This document shows, in pieces, positions 23,618 to 36,200 of a DNA stretch of 64,000 nucleotides. The notes under the pieces are model-generated. The model was not told the origin of the DNA, ran no database searches, and was given only the letters and a program-made list of their open reading frames with translations. The stretch's first letter is position 1. The number at the start of each line of letters is the position of its first letter. The position numbers and the translations under genes were made by a program. The stretch comes from Cavenderia fasciculata. Taxonomy: Eukaryota > Evosea > Eumycetozoa > Acytosteliales > Cavenderiaceae. Location of the stretch: the NCBI RefSeq assembly GCF_000203815.1, contig NW_004457703.1:1-64000 (forward strand), given 5' to 3'.

Positions 23618-25460
23618 ATGAGTGATATTGCAGGAAGTGATCACACTCATGACATTGATTTCCATCTTCCAGAGGAGAAAAAGACAGAGAAGAGGTTAAT
23701 CAGTGATGTAGATGACGAAGAACAACAAGATGAAGGTGCAGATGATGAGAGATCAAACAATGATGTAGATGATCAATCACAAGCTACAAGTTATCCATCA
23801 TCTGATTTATTGTCACCAATAGAGTTTAATAGTTCTACACAACCAGCCATACAACATTTACATCTTCAATCGCCACAGATGATTTCTAGCAGCAGCACTA
23901 CCACCACCACCACCACCACTCAACAGAATTCATCGGTCTCCTCTTCCAATACCAACAACACCACTAGTAGTATACCTCAACCATCACCAAAATTCTTTTC
24001 AACATCTTCCTCTGGAATTGGTGGGCTTCATTCTCCAAAGTCATTTTCATCTTTTCCTCCACCACTTCATTCATCGCCATCTTCCTTGTCGACCGGAACA
24101 GGCGCCGTTGTGATGACAGCATCACAACTACAACAACAACAACAAGAGATTGAGAGTGACAGTGAGTATTTTAGTGGTAGAAGAGTGATTGCCGAGAGTG
24201 GAAGTGATATCAGTGGCAATGAAGCAGATATCAGTAGTCAACGTATCCGAAAGAAAAAGAGAACCATGAGAAAGGAGGGCAAGATTTACGAACTGCTCGA
24301 ACAACGTTTGGGTAGAGAAGTACTCCGAAATATTCAAATAGGTGCAGAGACTCTCAAATCATCGGCTCAACCACCATTTGACTGGCCATTCGAGTTGGTA
24401 TTGGTTAGACATGGACAGAGTGAAGGTAACGAGGCACAATCAAGATCAAAACGTGGTGACCTTTCTGCATACACTCCCGAGTTTAAAAAGAAACATTCTT
24501 CAACCTATAGATTAACTGACAAGGGAATCCTTCAAGCAAAAATTGCTGGTCGTTGGGTGAGAGAGAATGTTGCAGAGGTTTTTGATCGATACTATACATC
24601 AGAGTATGTTCGTGCTATGGAAACTGCAAGTTTGTTGGGTCTTCAAGAGGCACAATGGCTAACGGAAATTCAACTACGTGAACGTGACAAGGGTAAAATG
24701 GATAACATATCTTGGACTGAAAAGAATGAAAAGTTTGGTATTGAAATGGAGTTAAGAAAAAGGGATAGGTAAATATATTAAAAGAATAGTTTAAAAATGA
24801 CAACTATTTATATATTCACATTTATTTATTTTATTTCTTTTTTTAGTTTTTTCTGGGCACCACCAGGAGGAGAAAGTATAGCTAGCATTTGTTCAAGGGT
24901 GGAACACACTTTTACAACACTACGTAGAGAATGTGCAAACAAAAGAGTTGTAATCGTTTGTCATGGAGAAAGTATGTAAAAAGAAGAAGAACAAGAAGAG
25001 ATGTCCTTTCATTCCTATTAATCTATTGTTGTTGTTGTTGGTGTTGTTTTATTTTTAAAATACTAGTTATGTGGGCATTTAGAGTTAGACTGGAAAGATT
25101 GAGTCAAATTAGATTCCATCAGTTACAATCTTCAAAAGATCCAAGAGATCAAATACATAATACAAGCATTTTATGGTACACTAGAGTTCATCCAAAGTAT
25201 GTACTTTTTTTTTTAAATTATATATAATTTTGTAAAATGAACATTTAATGTCTGATACAAACAATTTTTGATTATTTTTGATGAAACACAGGACAGGAGA
25301 AATATTCCCATACTTTAAATTCCTAAGAAGCGTTTGTCCTTGGAAACCAGAATACAGTGCACCTGGTTGGCTCGAATTCGATAGACCTATTTATACAAAC
25401 GAAGAATTAATGGAAAGCGTAAGAACAGTTCCAAGATTTGTCAATAATTTAGATCAATGA
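23618..25460 (+). CDS. Histidine phosphatase (phosphoglycerate-mutase-like) family protein
   Basis: Four exons (23618-24768, 24847-24971, 25067-25196, 25292-25460) join in phase to 524 residues. About 250 N-terminal residues are acidic then Ser/Thr/Pro-rich. The catalytic domain begins ELVLVRHGQSEGNEAQS, with the RHG phospho-acceptor His. It continues YRLTDKGILQAKIAGRW, YYTSEYVRAMETASLLG and LRERDKGKMDN. Exon 2 has FFWAPPGGESIASICSRVE and VVIVCHGE, with the second catalytic His. This subgroup (RHG with GGES and CHGE) is common as stand-alone phosphatases in plants and protists. Substrate unknown. The start follows a T/A-rich leader. Confidence 0.9.
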
Positions 25461-25791
25461 TCCTACTCGCATTGATCTTTTTTTTTTTTTTTTTTATCAA
25501 CCATGTATAATCAATGAATGAGCATACCTATTGTAAATCTATCATCATCATCCAAAAATATTTGCATTATACATTTTTCAACAACAACAACAACAACAAT
25601 AAAAATAAAATATATATATATTTACACAAAGGGACCTTTATTTTTACAATTACAATAACGGTATGTACTATTATTATTATTGTTGATTAATTAATTATTA
25701 TTACAAGGGGGTGATATTTTATCCATTGTTGTAATGAGACTCTATAATATTGTTATTAATTATTATTATTATTATTAATTATTATTATCAT
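25461..25791. other. Short convergent intergenic region
   Basis: Lies between the 3' ends of two convergent genes. AT-rich with CAACAA and ATT repeats and AATAAA-like signals. I see no gene in it. Confidence 0.6.
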
Positions 25792-26868
25792 CTAATCAGA
25801 AGAACCAATACTTTTATCACTTGTACTACTAAAACTAGGAGCATTATTATTTTGATTATATGATGATGAGTTTGATAAGGCAACAGCAGATGAAGAGGAA
25901 GAGGAAGAGGAAAGGGTCGCAGTGGTTTGAGTAGCAACAGGGGTGGTTGTAGATGATGATGAAGAAGATGAGGATGATAGTTTTGATTGTTGAGACATAT
26001 CACGAGGATCTTTAGAGGTTGTACAAAGATTTATAAACTCTAATTGTTCGCGAATAATTTGTGATGCCATCTTGTCAATCTCTTTGGAAAGGAAGCCAAA
26101 TATTTGATGTTTTAGTCTCGAGTCAATCTTTAGAATGGCATCGTATACATATTTACTAGAGCATGTCTCCTTGTCAAACTTTTTATAGATTTGCTCTAGT
26201 ATCTCCAATAGACTAAAGACAACGTGAAAGTAATCTAGATCCTTGGCAATTGATATGTTGAACACTTTGAGGAATTCATAAATGACAGCGTTACCTGTCT
26301 TTACAATCTTACTCTTGATGTGTTCATTCTCACTGACCACTGTATGTGATTGTTGTTTCTTTGCCAACAATACTTTAACTCCTTGCATTGCACTTCCAAG
26401 TTCAAACTGATAGTCATATTCTTCCATGAGTTGTACCAATGCTCTAACAAATGCTGGTCCTTTATCTGTTGATAGTAGTGGTGCTAAACTTAAACCTAAA
26501 CTAAACCATCCTATCAATCTAATAGTAGTTGAAAAGGAGGAGGAGGGGGGGTGGAGAAGAGGACAAGAGAAGATTGGGTTGGTTGGGCAATGTTAATAAT
26601 TGAGAGAGAGAGAGAGAGAAAGGCCGGCGATAATTATGATCATAGTTTCTACCTACCTCTTTTGTATATCTATACTCTTTTCAAAATCAATCTTTTGAAT
26701 GTTTGCTACATTCATCCAATGTAGAGGTGATTTAGAGTTTTGTTGATAGTAGGCCGACTCATGAATTCTTCTTATGTAATCGATTGCATTGGTTCTCTTT
26801 TCAACTATATAAACTATTGACTTTTTTCTTTCAAGAGTCTCCTCCATCTTTGTAACTATTGCATCCAT
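25792..26868 (-). CDS. Uncharacterised helical protein
   Basis: Two exons, 26868-26657 and 26518-25792 (AG/GTAGGT donor, TATTAG acceptor), joining in phase to 312 residues. I do not recognise the family. The first 240 residues look folded and alpha-helical (MEETLERKKSIVYIVEKR, FSLGLSLAPLL, FVRALVQLMEEYDYQFELG, YFHVVFSLLEILEQIYKKFD, FLSKEIDKMASQIIREQLEF). The last 80 or so are Ser/Thr/Asn-rich. GLSLAPLL is moderately hydrophobic but no clear membrane segment or signal peptide is present. Codon use and intron features match the neighbours, so the gene is probably real. Confidence 0.75.
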
Positions 26869-27015
26869 TATTATTATTGTTATTATTATTAATTCTAATT
26901 ATTTGTTGTTATTATAAAAATTTAAATGTCTGCACCAACAAACTTGATCAAGAAGAAACACCTTTTTTTCAAAAATTTTCAATAGAGATATATATATATA
27001 TATTTATATACGATA

Positions 27016-28452
27016 ATGTCTATAGTTGATATTAACGCCTCGCCTACAGCAAAAAAAACAACATCTTCTACCGCTAGATATCTTTTATTATATCTAATCT
27101 TCTTTATCTCTCAACTATTATTATTATTGGTTCAACCAGCAGCAACCAGCTCCTCTCCATCCTCTTCTACTACTTTTGAAACGATTCTTCTTGAACCAGT
27201 ACAATTGATATATCCCGACAAAGATCATGAGAGATTATTAATCAATTATACTAGTCTATCTTTGTTGAATTCACTTCAAAATGATCAATCCATCTTGGGG
27301 GTTGTAGGCAACTTTCACTCTGGTAAATCGTTTCTACTGAGTCAATTGGTAAACAGTACCAATAGGTTTACAGTAGGACATACAGTTTATCCACAGACTA
27401 TGGGTATATGGTTATGGGCTGCTCCTATTCAGATTAATCACAAAACTCATAACCTTGTTTTGTTGGATACTGAGGGATTCTACTCAAACAATGTTAGTGA
27501 GAGTTATGATGCAAAGATATTTGCAATAACTACTCTACTATCTTCTCATCTTATCTATAATTCTGTTAAAATAATTGATCAATCTGCATTAGAGTATTTA
27601 GAGTATGTATGATGTAGAATCATTATCGCGATTTGTACTTTTTTTGTTCCTCTCTAATCATTCCGATCATATGATTTATAGGTTACTATCAAGAAGAACT
27701 CAATTATTTGCTTTAAAATCTCAACTTAAAAATGATTCTCCATTGACAAGAATATTAGGTTTTCCCTCTTTAACTGTAAGTTTAAATATTAAATATTCTT
27801 TTCTTTTTTTTTCTTCTCCTCTCTAATCCAATTGATTGATTGATTGATCCGTCATTATTAGTGGGTAGTACAAGATTTCTTTCAAGATATTGGTGATATA
27901 ACAGCAACCGAATGGTTGTATCAATTACTTGGAGCACATTCTAGGGACCAACCAGATGCAAATCTATCACTTTCAAAGATATTTCCTTCAATCAATTGTC
28001 ATACACTATTTTTGCCATCAGGTGATAGAAGTATACTTAGACATTTAGACAAAGCTTCACACCAAGATCTCAATCCAATTTACAAGACAGAGATGGAACA
28101 ATTAAAACAAGATATATTTTCTTCACTCAAGCCAACACTTACTGGACCAGCAATAAGTAGTCTCATTAAACTACTCGTCGATATAGCAAACAGTCATAGT
28201 TTTCCAGCAGTTCCTTCGGTTTGGATTGGTTTCATCAAACAACAACAACAACTAGCACTAGATGACACAATAACCACATTTAAATCTAAAATGGCAATTG
28301 TCCAAGATTCAAATCATTCTCCTTTAAATGACCAACAATATGGTATTTTAGAACAATCTACTTATGACTATAGTCTAAATCTTTATAAACAATTGTTATT
28401 TGGTCTTCCAGAGGCATTTTCACCAGGTTTGATAAAATTACATGTATGGAAG

Positions 28453-28486
<34 letters not shown>

Positions 28487-29956
28487 ATTTCTTTTTTTTT
28501 TTTAATGAATATAGAACCAATTAAAAGAATTAAAGAATCATTATCACAAGATTAATAATGATAGAATTTCTAGTTATTGTCAAGAAACACATAGAGATTT
28601 ATATGAACTATTCCAAGACCACTTAAATTCCATTCGTACGCCAGTTGGAAGCCAAATTTTAATACAAACTATTGACAACTATCAATCAAAGTCTTTAAAT
28701 GACTATGTTTCAAAAACAATCGATTATTCACAATCCAAATCTCAATCATTGTCATTGACAAATTTAAAGGTATGCCGAAATGTAATCTTGTAATATGATT
28801 ATGATACTAAATTGCAATACCTTTTTTTTTTAGAATGATTTGGAGAGGGCATCATCTCTTAAACAACTTCAAAACAAAAATGAAATAGAATCACTTCTCA
28901 CAAGTTCTGTAATTAGTTCTGTCGATAGATATAAAGTTATCATGAAAAGGTAATATATATATTGCAAGTCAATGCGAAAAAATACATTACATCAGTAATT
29001 ATTAACCTAAAGGTCTTTTTTTTTCTTAGTTTTAGCAATTACCCTTGCTCTTTTTTGGAGCTGGATAGTTTTCACTTGAAATCAAAGGATACGGCATTTG
29101 AGAATTTTAAATCTTCAACCTTTTTAGTAAGTCTTTCGTCTCTATCATCATTGAGATACGATCGATCGTTATTAATCAACAATTAATTATTTTCTAAAAT
29201 AGGCAAAAGATGAAAGTTATTATGAAGCGTTTATAGCAAATTTAGAGAAATCGATTCACCAAAACCTCGAATATTTTAAACAATTTAATGAAGAAAAAAT
29301 AGCAGAGAGGGTAAGATCAGAGTCATCAAGAATATTATTGGATTTCAAGAGACAAACAAGTCAAATTCTTCTTCCAGTTGAAGATGAATATCTAGAAGAG
29401 AGAACAAAGGATCTAAAATTAAAGTCTTTGAATTTGTTCAAGTCTTCATTGGATTTGTTCAAATCATCACCTTCTTTTAAAGAGGAATTACAATTTTTAT
29501 CAGTATGTAAATGAGAATAGCTATGAATGACCTTTGAAAATCGCCATATATATATATATATATATTTATATATATTTATAATAATCAATAATATTATATT
29601 TACTTTTATATTTATAGGATATTATTGACAAACAAATAGAATCAAAGATCAATGAAAATATTGAACAAATGAAATTAATAGTGATGGACTATTTAAATTC
29701 AGTAAAGAGAGTTATGAAATCAAGATTGTCATCATATTGGTTCAAATATTCATTCATCCAAGAGTGCAGAGAAGAGGCAGAAAGAAAAATCAAAACAAAG
29801 ATTGAATCCAAGAGACTTCGTGAAAAGATTATTGATAATTTCTTAAACAATGACCTAAAACCAGAAATTGACAGTCTATTCCAATTTTCATCGCTTGTAT
29901 TTACTTTTATCATCGTATTGCTATTATCTTTTGTTTTCATTCAATCAAAAAGATAA
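27016..29956 (+). CDS. GBP-family large GTPase with signal peptide and C-terminal membrane anchor
   Basis: Eight exons: 27016-27602, 27682-27775, 27862-28443, 28515-28769, 28834-28949, 29030-29126, 29203-29502 and 29618-29956. All join in phase, giving 789 residues. GBP N-terminal signatures: P-loop VVGNFHSGKSFLLSQL, HTVYPQTMGIWLWAAP (switch region) and LVLLDTEGFYSNN. LTWVVQDFFQDI follows after intron 2, and LPSGDRSIL corresponds to the base-contact region. The C-terminal half is helical like the GBP helical domain. A hydrophobic run at residues about 22-40 looks like a signal sequence, and residues near the end (VFTFIIVLLLSFVFIQSKR) form a tail anchor. The GTPase domain may therefore be lumenal/extracellular, unlike cytosolic vertebrate GBPs. 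That topology is inferred. Confidence 0.9.
28450..28501. repeat. Poly-A / poly-T pair inside GBP-like intron 3
   Basis: About 28 A residues followed by ACTCTC and a T run inside the intron between 28443 and 28515. These could pair to form a hairpin. Confidence 0.7.
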
Positions 29957-30075
29957 TAAAAAATAAAAATTCCCAGAAAAAAAAAAGTTTTCCCCCATAC
30001 TGAGAAAAAAAAAAATCCCCTCCCAATGTAGTCTTTTTTGTAAATATTATTTAATTATAGTTATACATACTTATA

Positions 30076-30991
30076 ATGCCACCAAAAAGAAAAGCTTTGG
30101 TTCTTCAAGAAGATAGTGTTGCCTCAACAGCTATCATATCATCAACTGTTCCACCACCACCTAGTACACCAGCTACAACAACATCAACAACATCAACAAC
30201 TTGTACTTCTACTTTAACTACTCCAACCACCACCACCACTACCACTACCACCACTACAACTACTGGAGTATCAACAATAGATGATACACAAGTATTATGG
30301 TATTCAAAGAAAACAGAAACAGAATGGGATCTCTACGATAATGGTAAATGTGAAGCTATTGAACAACTTTTTCAACTTAACCCCAAATCATCTGACTTTA
30401 TAAAGATCGACGATCAACTCTATATCAAGTTTGGAGATAATCAAGCTCACACTGGTGATCAATCAAAGATTCATATCGTAAAGAGAACAGAGAACATTGC
30501 TGTATGGTCTTGGGAAAAGAGTAGAGGTCAATATGACGCCTTTGATGTTGATCTTTGCAAAAAGATAGAAGCTGCACATAAAAAGAATCTATCAAAGATA
30601 TCTTTGGATACTGAAAGATTCATCAGTTTCACTACCATGGAACAAATCAGATTCGACGATGACACCAAGAAGCGTCGAGTGTCTAGATCTTTGGTTGATG
30701 TCACTGTTCTAATCTCTCCATCGTGGTACTATGAAAACTCGGCTGCTGGTACTTGGGAGTTGTTCAAGGAAAGCAGTGAAATAGAATCAAAGTTTAACTA
30801 TTTTATCAAAAATGGTAGAGCTACCGTTGTATCTACTGCCTCGGGTGAAAAGATAAAGTTTACAACAATGACCAAGGAAGGTGGCACAAGTGTAAAGATT
30901 AAAAGAGATAATGGGCCCGTTAGCGCACTCAAAAAATCATACTCTCAAATGTCAGAGGATGAAAAGAAATTATTAATCGCTACTTTGCTTC

Positions 30992-31026
<35 letters not shown>

Positions 31027-32499
31027 ACCAACAACGATGACAAAACCCAACAAACTATTAAAAAGCAAAAGAAAAATGATGATGCTATATATCTTCCAGG
31101 AGAAGAGGATATTTTAAACGGAGACGTGGCCATGAAATATATACTAAAGCCCACAAGACACTTTGACCAAACGGCAGCAGACCTTCATCTTCGTATCGGT
31201 GAGAGCCAATTCTACAGATTGATCGAATCAGGTTCCTCAGCCTCCTATAAAGTCACAAAGGTGGAATATATCGTAAACCCAACACTTGTGAGGAAATTTA
31301 ACAAGAAAAGGGAAGAATTTGAGGCCGCAGGGTATCCTCAGTGCTCACCTGTGTTTGGATTCCATGGCACTTCAGAGAAGAATTTGATCCCCATCTGCAA
31401 AAACAATTTTAGTGTACCTGGAACAAACGGAGTAGGCCATGGTATGAAAATTATATACATATATCATCTCTTCTGTAATCGTCATTCAGTTACTAACTAT
31501 AAGTCCTTTTTCTAATTTTTATCTTAGCAACTGATAGGTAAACTATTGTTTTTTAAAATTCACCAACATCTATATCATCCAGCTGTTACTAACCTTTGGT
31601 CCCTTTTTAATTATTATCTTTTTATTATCTTTAAAGTGGATGGTTTGGTAAGGGCATCTATTTCTCAGAGTATCCAGAATACAGTATAGGTTATATTTCA
31701 GATTGCACAAAATTATTATTGTGCAAAGTTATTTTGGGCAAGTCATACAGATGTCCAGGCTTGATTACTGGACAGCCCTGTGCAACTGGTTATACTTCAC
31801 ATTTATCTCCCGATGAAAAAGAATTGGTGATCTTTCACCCTGATCAAATATTGCCACTTTATATTGTTCATTATACTGACGGAACAGGAGGAGGAAATAA
31901 TGATGATGATGATTTTCACAGTCTGGGAAGCTCAGCTATTGGACAATTGTCAAGCAATTGTTTGGTTGGAGTAAAGATTTGTCTCTCGGGTACTCTTTCC
32001 TGTAATCATGCAACCATACACTCAATGATCACCAAACATGGAGGCTCATACAGCAACTCGGTTGTTGCAGGTGTTACTCATGTTGTCACAACATCCAATG
32101 ACTATCAAAACAAGAGTGGAAAGGTAATTACTGCTGAAGGAAGCAATATACCTGTCGTTAGCGAAAAGTGGTTGTATGAATCTGTCATTTCTCTCAAGAC
32201 CATGAATGTTGCAGATTATCAATTCAGTTTGTTTAAACAAGTCACACAAAAGGTCGAAATTAAAGCGATCCCTCTAACGGATGATGGAAATCAGGCCTCC
32301 TCCTCCTCATCTTCCTCCTCTACAAGTGGCGCCTCAACTACTCCATCCAAACCACCATGCAAGTATGCTGACAAGTGCTTCCGTAAGAATAGCCAACATT
32401 TCCAAGGTATGGACCAAATATTCAAATATTATTTAATATTTAAACTTATTGACCTTTTTGTTATATATAGAGTTTTCACACCCTTTTTTGATCGATTAA
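30076..32499 (+). CDS. WWE-WWE-PARP-BRCT-PBZ protein (ADP-ribosyltransferase)
   Basis: Four exons: 30076-31441, a 10-nt micro-exon 31528-31537, 31637-32406 and 32471-32499, in phase, 724 residues. Two WWE-like domains (VLWYSKKTETEWDLYDNGKC; VWSWEKSRGQYDAFDVD) and a possible third (WYYENSAAGTWELFKESS) bind poly/iso-ADP-ribose in other proteins. The catalytic domain has VFGFHGTSEKNLIPIC (His), then across the micro-exon GHATDSGWFGKGIYFSEYPE (Tyr). The last triad residue appears to be Glu in KELVIFHPDQILPLY, so an H-Y-E active site is possible. A BRCT domain follows (LVGVKICLSGTLSCNHATIH, WLYESV). The C-terminus is a PBZ finger: PPCKYADKCFRKNSQHFQ then, across the last join, EFSHP. A DNA-damage role is likely. 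A poly-Gln run (about 30990-31025) precedes the catalytic part. Confidence 0.92.
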
Positions 32500-32837
32500 T
32501 GTCTTGTAAAGTTTTTCTTCTTCTTTCCTGTTTTCTGTAACAATAAACCAAAATATTTTCAAGCCTTATATATATATAATCCAATTTATTATTAATATTA
32601 TTATTAAATTTGCCAAAACCAACATTAGCTGCCATCATCTAGATATATAAAAAGAAAGAAAGAAAGGTATAAGTATCAACCAAAGACAAAGGGGCATGTG
32701 CTATAGAGATTTCTTTCTTACCGAAACAAAAAATGTTTAAACCTGTTAAAAACTTTCCTATACCATTGCTATTTAAAATCAATCTAAAAGGTAAAATGTC
32801 GATCATAAGTAATGGGTTATTTCTACTCTCTCATGTT

Positions 32838-33089
32838 TTAATCATACCCTCTCGATGCACCACTACTACTACTGATTGAACTTGTATTGGTACTGCTGCT
32901 GCTGCTCAATAGTGGTGACGATGATGATGATGATAATAATGGTGATGTTGTTGTCGATGATGATGATGATATAGAGCAGCCGCTCTTGATGGTGCTAAAG
33001 CTTATCGATTTTGATGATGATGATGCTATCTTTGAAGATACTGACAATACAGCAGTTGTAGTTAATCTTGTTGTTGCATATTTGAACAT
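32838..33089 (-). CDS. Small Ser-rich protein with mitochondrial-type N-terminus
   Basis: A single frame of 83 residues. MFKYATTRLTTTAVLSVSSK is basic, hydroxylated and free of acidic residues, like a mitochondrial presequence. The rest is Ser/Thr with a short SGASRGYD tail. It is divergently placed 186 bp from the SNF2 gene start. Serine-run frames can arise by chance from TCA/ATC repeats, so reality is not certain. No homologue recognised. Confidence 0.5.
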   Translation of the reverse strand: MFKYATTRLTTTAVLSVSSKIASSSSKSISFSTIKSGCSISSSSSTTTSPLLSSSSSSPLLSSSSSTNTSSISSSSGASRGYD

Positions 33090-33275
33090 GTTTCTCTATA
33101 ATAGATTGGTTGATCTATTATTGTGCGTATTTTGAATAATGATTCGTTATCGTCCATCCCCTTTGATTTATGCCATAAAAATTTTTATTAGAAAATCGTG
33201 TTTTAATAGTTAGAGACATTTATTTAAAGTACTCTTATCTTTAACAACAACAACAACAACAAATACTAATAACAG

Positions 33276-36200
33276 ATGGTTAAAAAATTATCTATAAAGA
33301 CAAAGCTCAAAGCAATGCCAACTACGATAGTTGATGATGAAAAAATATTCACCCCTCCTTCTACTGCTTCTACTCACACCAAAGTTGATGATATCATCTC
33401 ACCTTCCTCTCTTCCACTAAATCCCATCAAAGCAGAGTTTATACCTTTTACAAGAAGAAGAAAGAGTACCACTCTTAAAGATTCTAATTCATCACAAACA
33501 ACTACAACAACAACAACAAATACAACACCAATTAAAATGGAAATAGATTGTGATGCTACTGCAGCTACCTCTACTTCTATTAGTACAACAACACCAATAG
33601 ATATTAATAACGAAATAATACCCATACCAATCGACCAATCTACAATAGATAAAGAACCTTCTGTAACCGAAAACATCATTCTAGTCGATGACAACCAAGA
33701 AAGCTCAACTGTATTCCCTCCTCCTCCTCCTTCTTCTTCTTCCCCTCCTCTTATAAAAAAAGAATTAAAATTAAAGTTAAAAGGCTCTTTCAAGACATCT
33801 CCGATCATTGTCTCAACAACGCCTCCAACCACCACCACCTCCACTACAACGACCACCACTACTACAACTATCGACCTGGATCAAAACTCGTCGTCGTCGT
33901 TGTTGTTGGGAAATGGAATTAAAAAGGAATCATTTTCTATTGATATTGACTCGAGTGACGATGAAGATGACTATGAGATATCTGACGACGATAGTAAATA
34001 TCAATCTATTAGCCAACTCAAGAAAACTTCGAGTGATCTAAACAAATTACTATCATCGCCCGAATCAAATATCAACAACAAAAGACAACACCAAGAAGAA
34101 GAAGAAGTAGAGGAAGAAGAAGACCTCCAACCCCTGCATCGATTAAGGAAAATGAAAACAGAAAAACTAGAAGAAAGTAATGACTTTAATACGTCATCGA
34201 CGAGTCAAGACATTGAACACCTAAAGAGTCAAGAAACAGTTAACCAATTGGATACATATTACGATGAAAACAACACAAACAATGACCAAGAGGACGCAAA
34301 AACTAGAATCGCAAGAAGACTTCAATCTTCTAGCTCATCATTAAATCATTCCACTTCTCCGACCAAATCAAATAATGGCTTCAATTTTAGAGCATCAATT
34401 GATCTAACCTCTAGTCAACCAGATTTTAATAATAATAATAACAAAGATAATAATAATATAGATAATAATAATACCACGAATAGAGCTAATCGTTATAATA
34501 ATAATAATAATAATCAAATGAGTAAAGAAAAAATGGAAGAAATGGTTAGAAATAGACTTGGTAAAGAAGACAGTGATATGATGCCTTATTGGAAAATGGA
34601 AAACCTATTGGATCAATATCAACATGATGGTGATATTGAGGGAGCGGTAAAAGCATGTAAAGACTTTATTGCCAAAAAGATTGCAACAAATGGGTCAACA
34701 TCAAATATTAGAACCTCAAATTCACCAATACTATCGTCCAGTGTTGGTGGAGTACAAACTGACTATGCAACTAGCCAAGACAGATTGAATCTCATGCAAG
34801 ATTTATATTCGACAAACAAAACAAAAAAAGAGAGACCAACCGAGCTACCAGATGAAATCGACAAGAGAGACGAGAACCATTGGTGGACTAGAATCGACTA
34901 CAACTCTATTGGTACTGGCAACGTTATGCATTTAAATGACGAGGGCTTGGCCGATGGTCATCGACAAGGACATGAACGTCTTTGGATAAAGCATCTAACA
35001 ACATCACAAGGAGGTACCATATCTGCTACGGGCGACGAGAAGGCTCATTTGACAGATAAACTACAAGTTTATTTTACAAGAACTCGTATTGGAGATGAAA
35101 CTGGTAAACCTGCAGACACTTTAATTGCACGATCACGTGTCACTAAAAGTATAGTGGGAACGCTCAAAATATCTCCAAATCTTCACCAAGCTGTCATTCC
35201 TCTTCTTCGAAATCGATTTATTAGAATGTTGGGAGTAGTAAAGACAGTTGTCCATCAACCTACCGAATCAAATGCTACAGTTGACGTTCAGTTCTACCTA
35301 AGTCACTATGCCGAAATTGTTCAACCATTGGACAAAATCCAGCCCTCGGGCCAAGAAGAAAATCTCTACACAACTACACAAAGAATCAATGTATTGGAAA
35401 AGTTTCTCAATGTCGTCAAAGGATCTGGCGATGATCTTCCCTCACGAGAACTCATTCGTGCCGATCAAGAAGAAAGTCTTTCTGATACTGATTTTAATAA
35501 TACAAATCTCTCCCAAGAAGCACCTGATAAAAGATTCGATGGAATACTCCAAGAACATCAAAGCAAGGGTTTATGGTGGATGCTTAATCGTGAAAGAAAT
35601 CCATCAGTTAGTTATAACGACTTGGTTAGATTATATTGGAAAATATATAAATGTGACGATAATACTATAATTTATTATAATAACTATTGTGACAAGTAAT
35701 AGAAATCATAGAAAATCAAAAACCAGTCAATAGTTATATTATTTTTCTCACACCATTTTTTTTTTCCTCTTCTTCTTAGGGTCAGTAGATTTGCTCCAAA
35801 GACTGAAAACAAAGTTACAGGTGGACTATTATGTGATGATATGGGTTTAGGAAAGACTGTAATGGTAAGTAACTTTATAATTAAAATTTTTATATTTATA
35901 TTAATAATTTAACTTTTAAAATTATTTTTAGAGTTTAAATTTGATTTTATCAAATCACCCAGTACTTAATAGAAACAGTCAACATCGAGAAATATTAGCA
36001 GAGTATAAAAAAACATCGCCACTGGCAACAAATAGTATGCCAAAGACAACGTTGATCATTTGTCCTGCAGCGTTGGTCTTTCAATGGGAGGCAGAGTTGA
36101 AAAGATTCATAAAACCTCCTTTTGAGATATATGGTTATCATGGAAACAAGAGAAACAGAAACACACTTCCATTTTCCTACTATGATGTTGTTATCACAAC

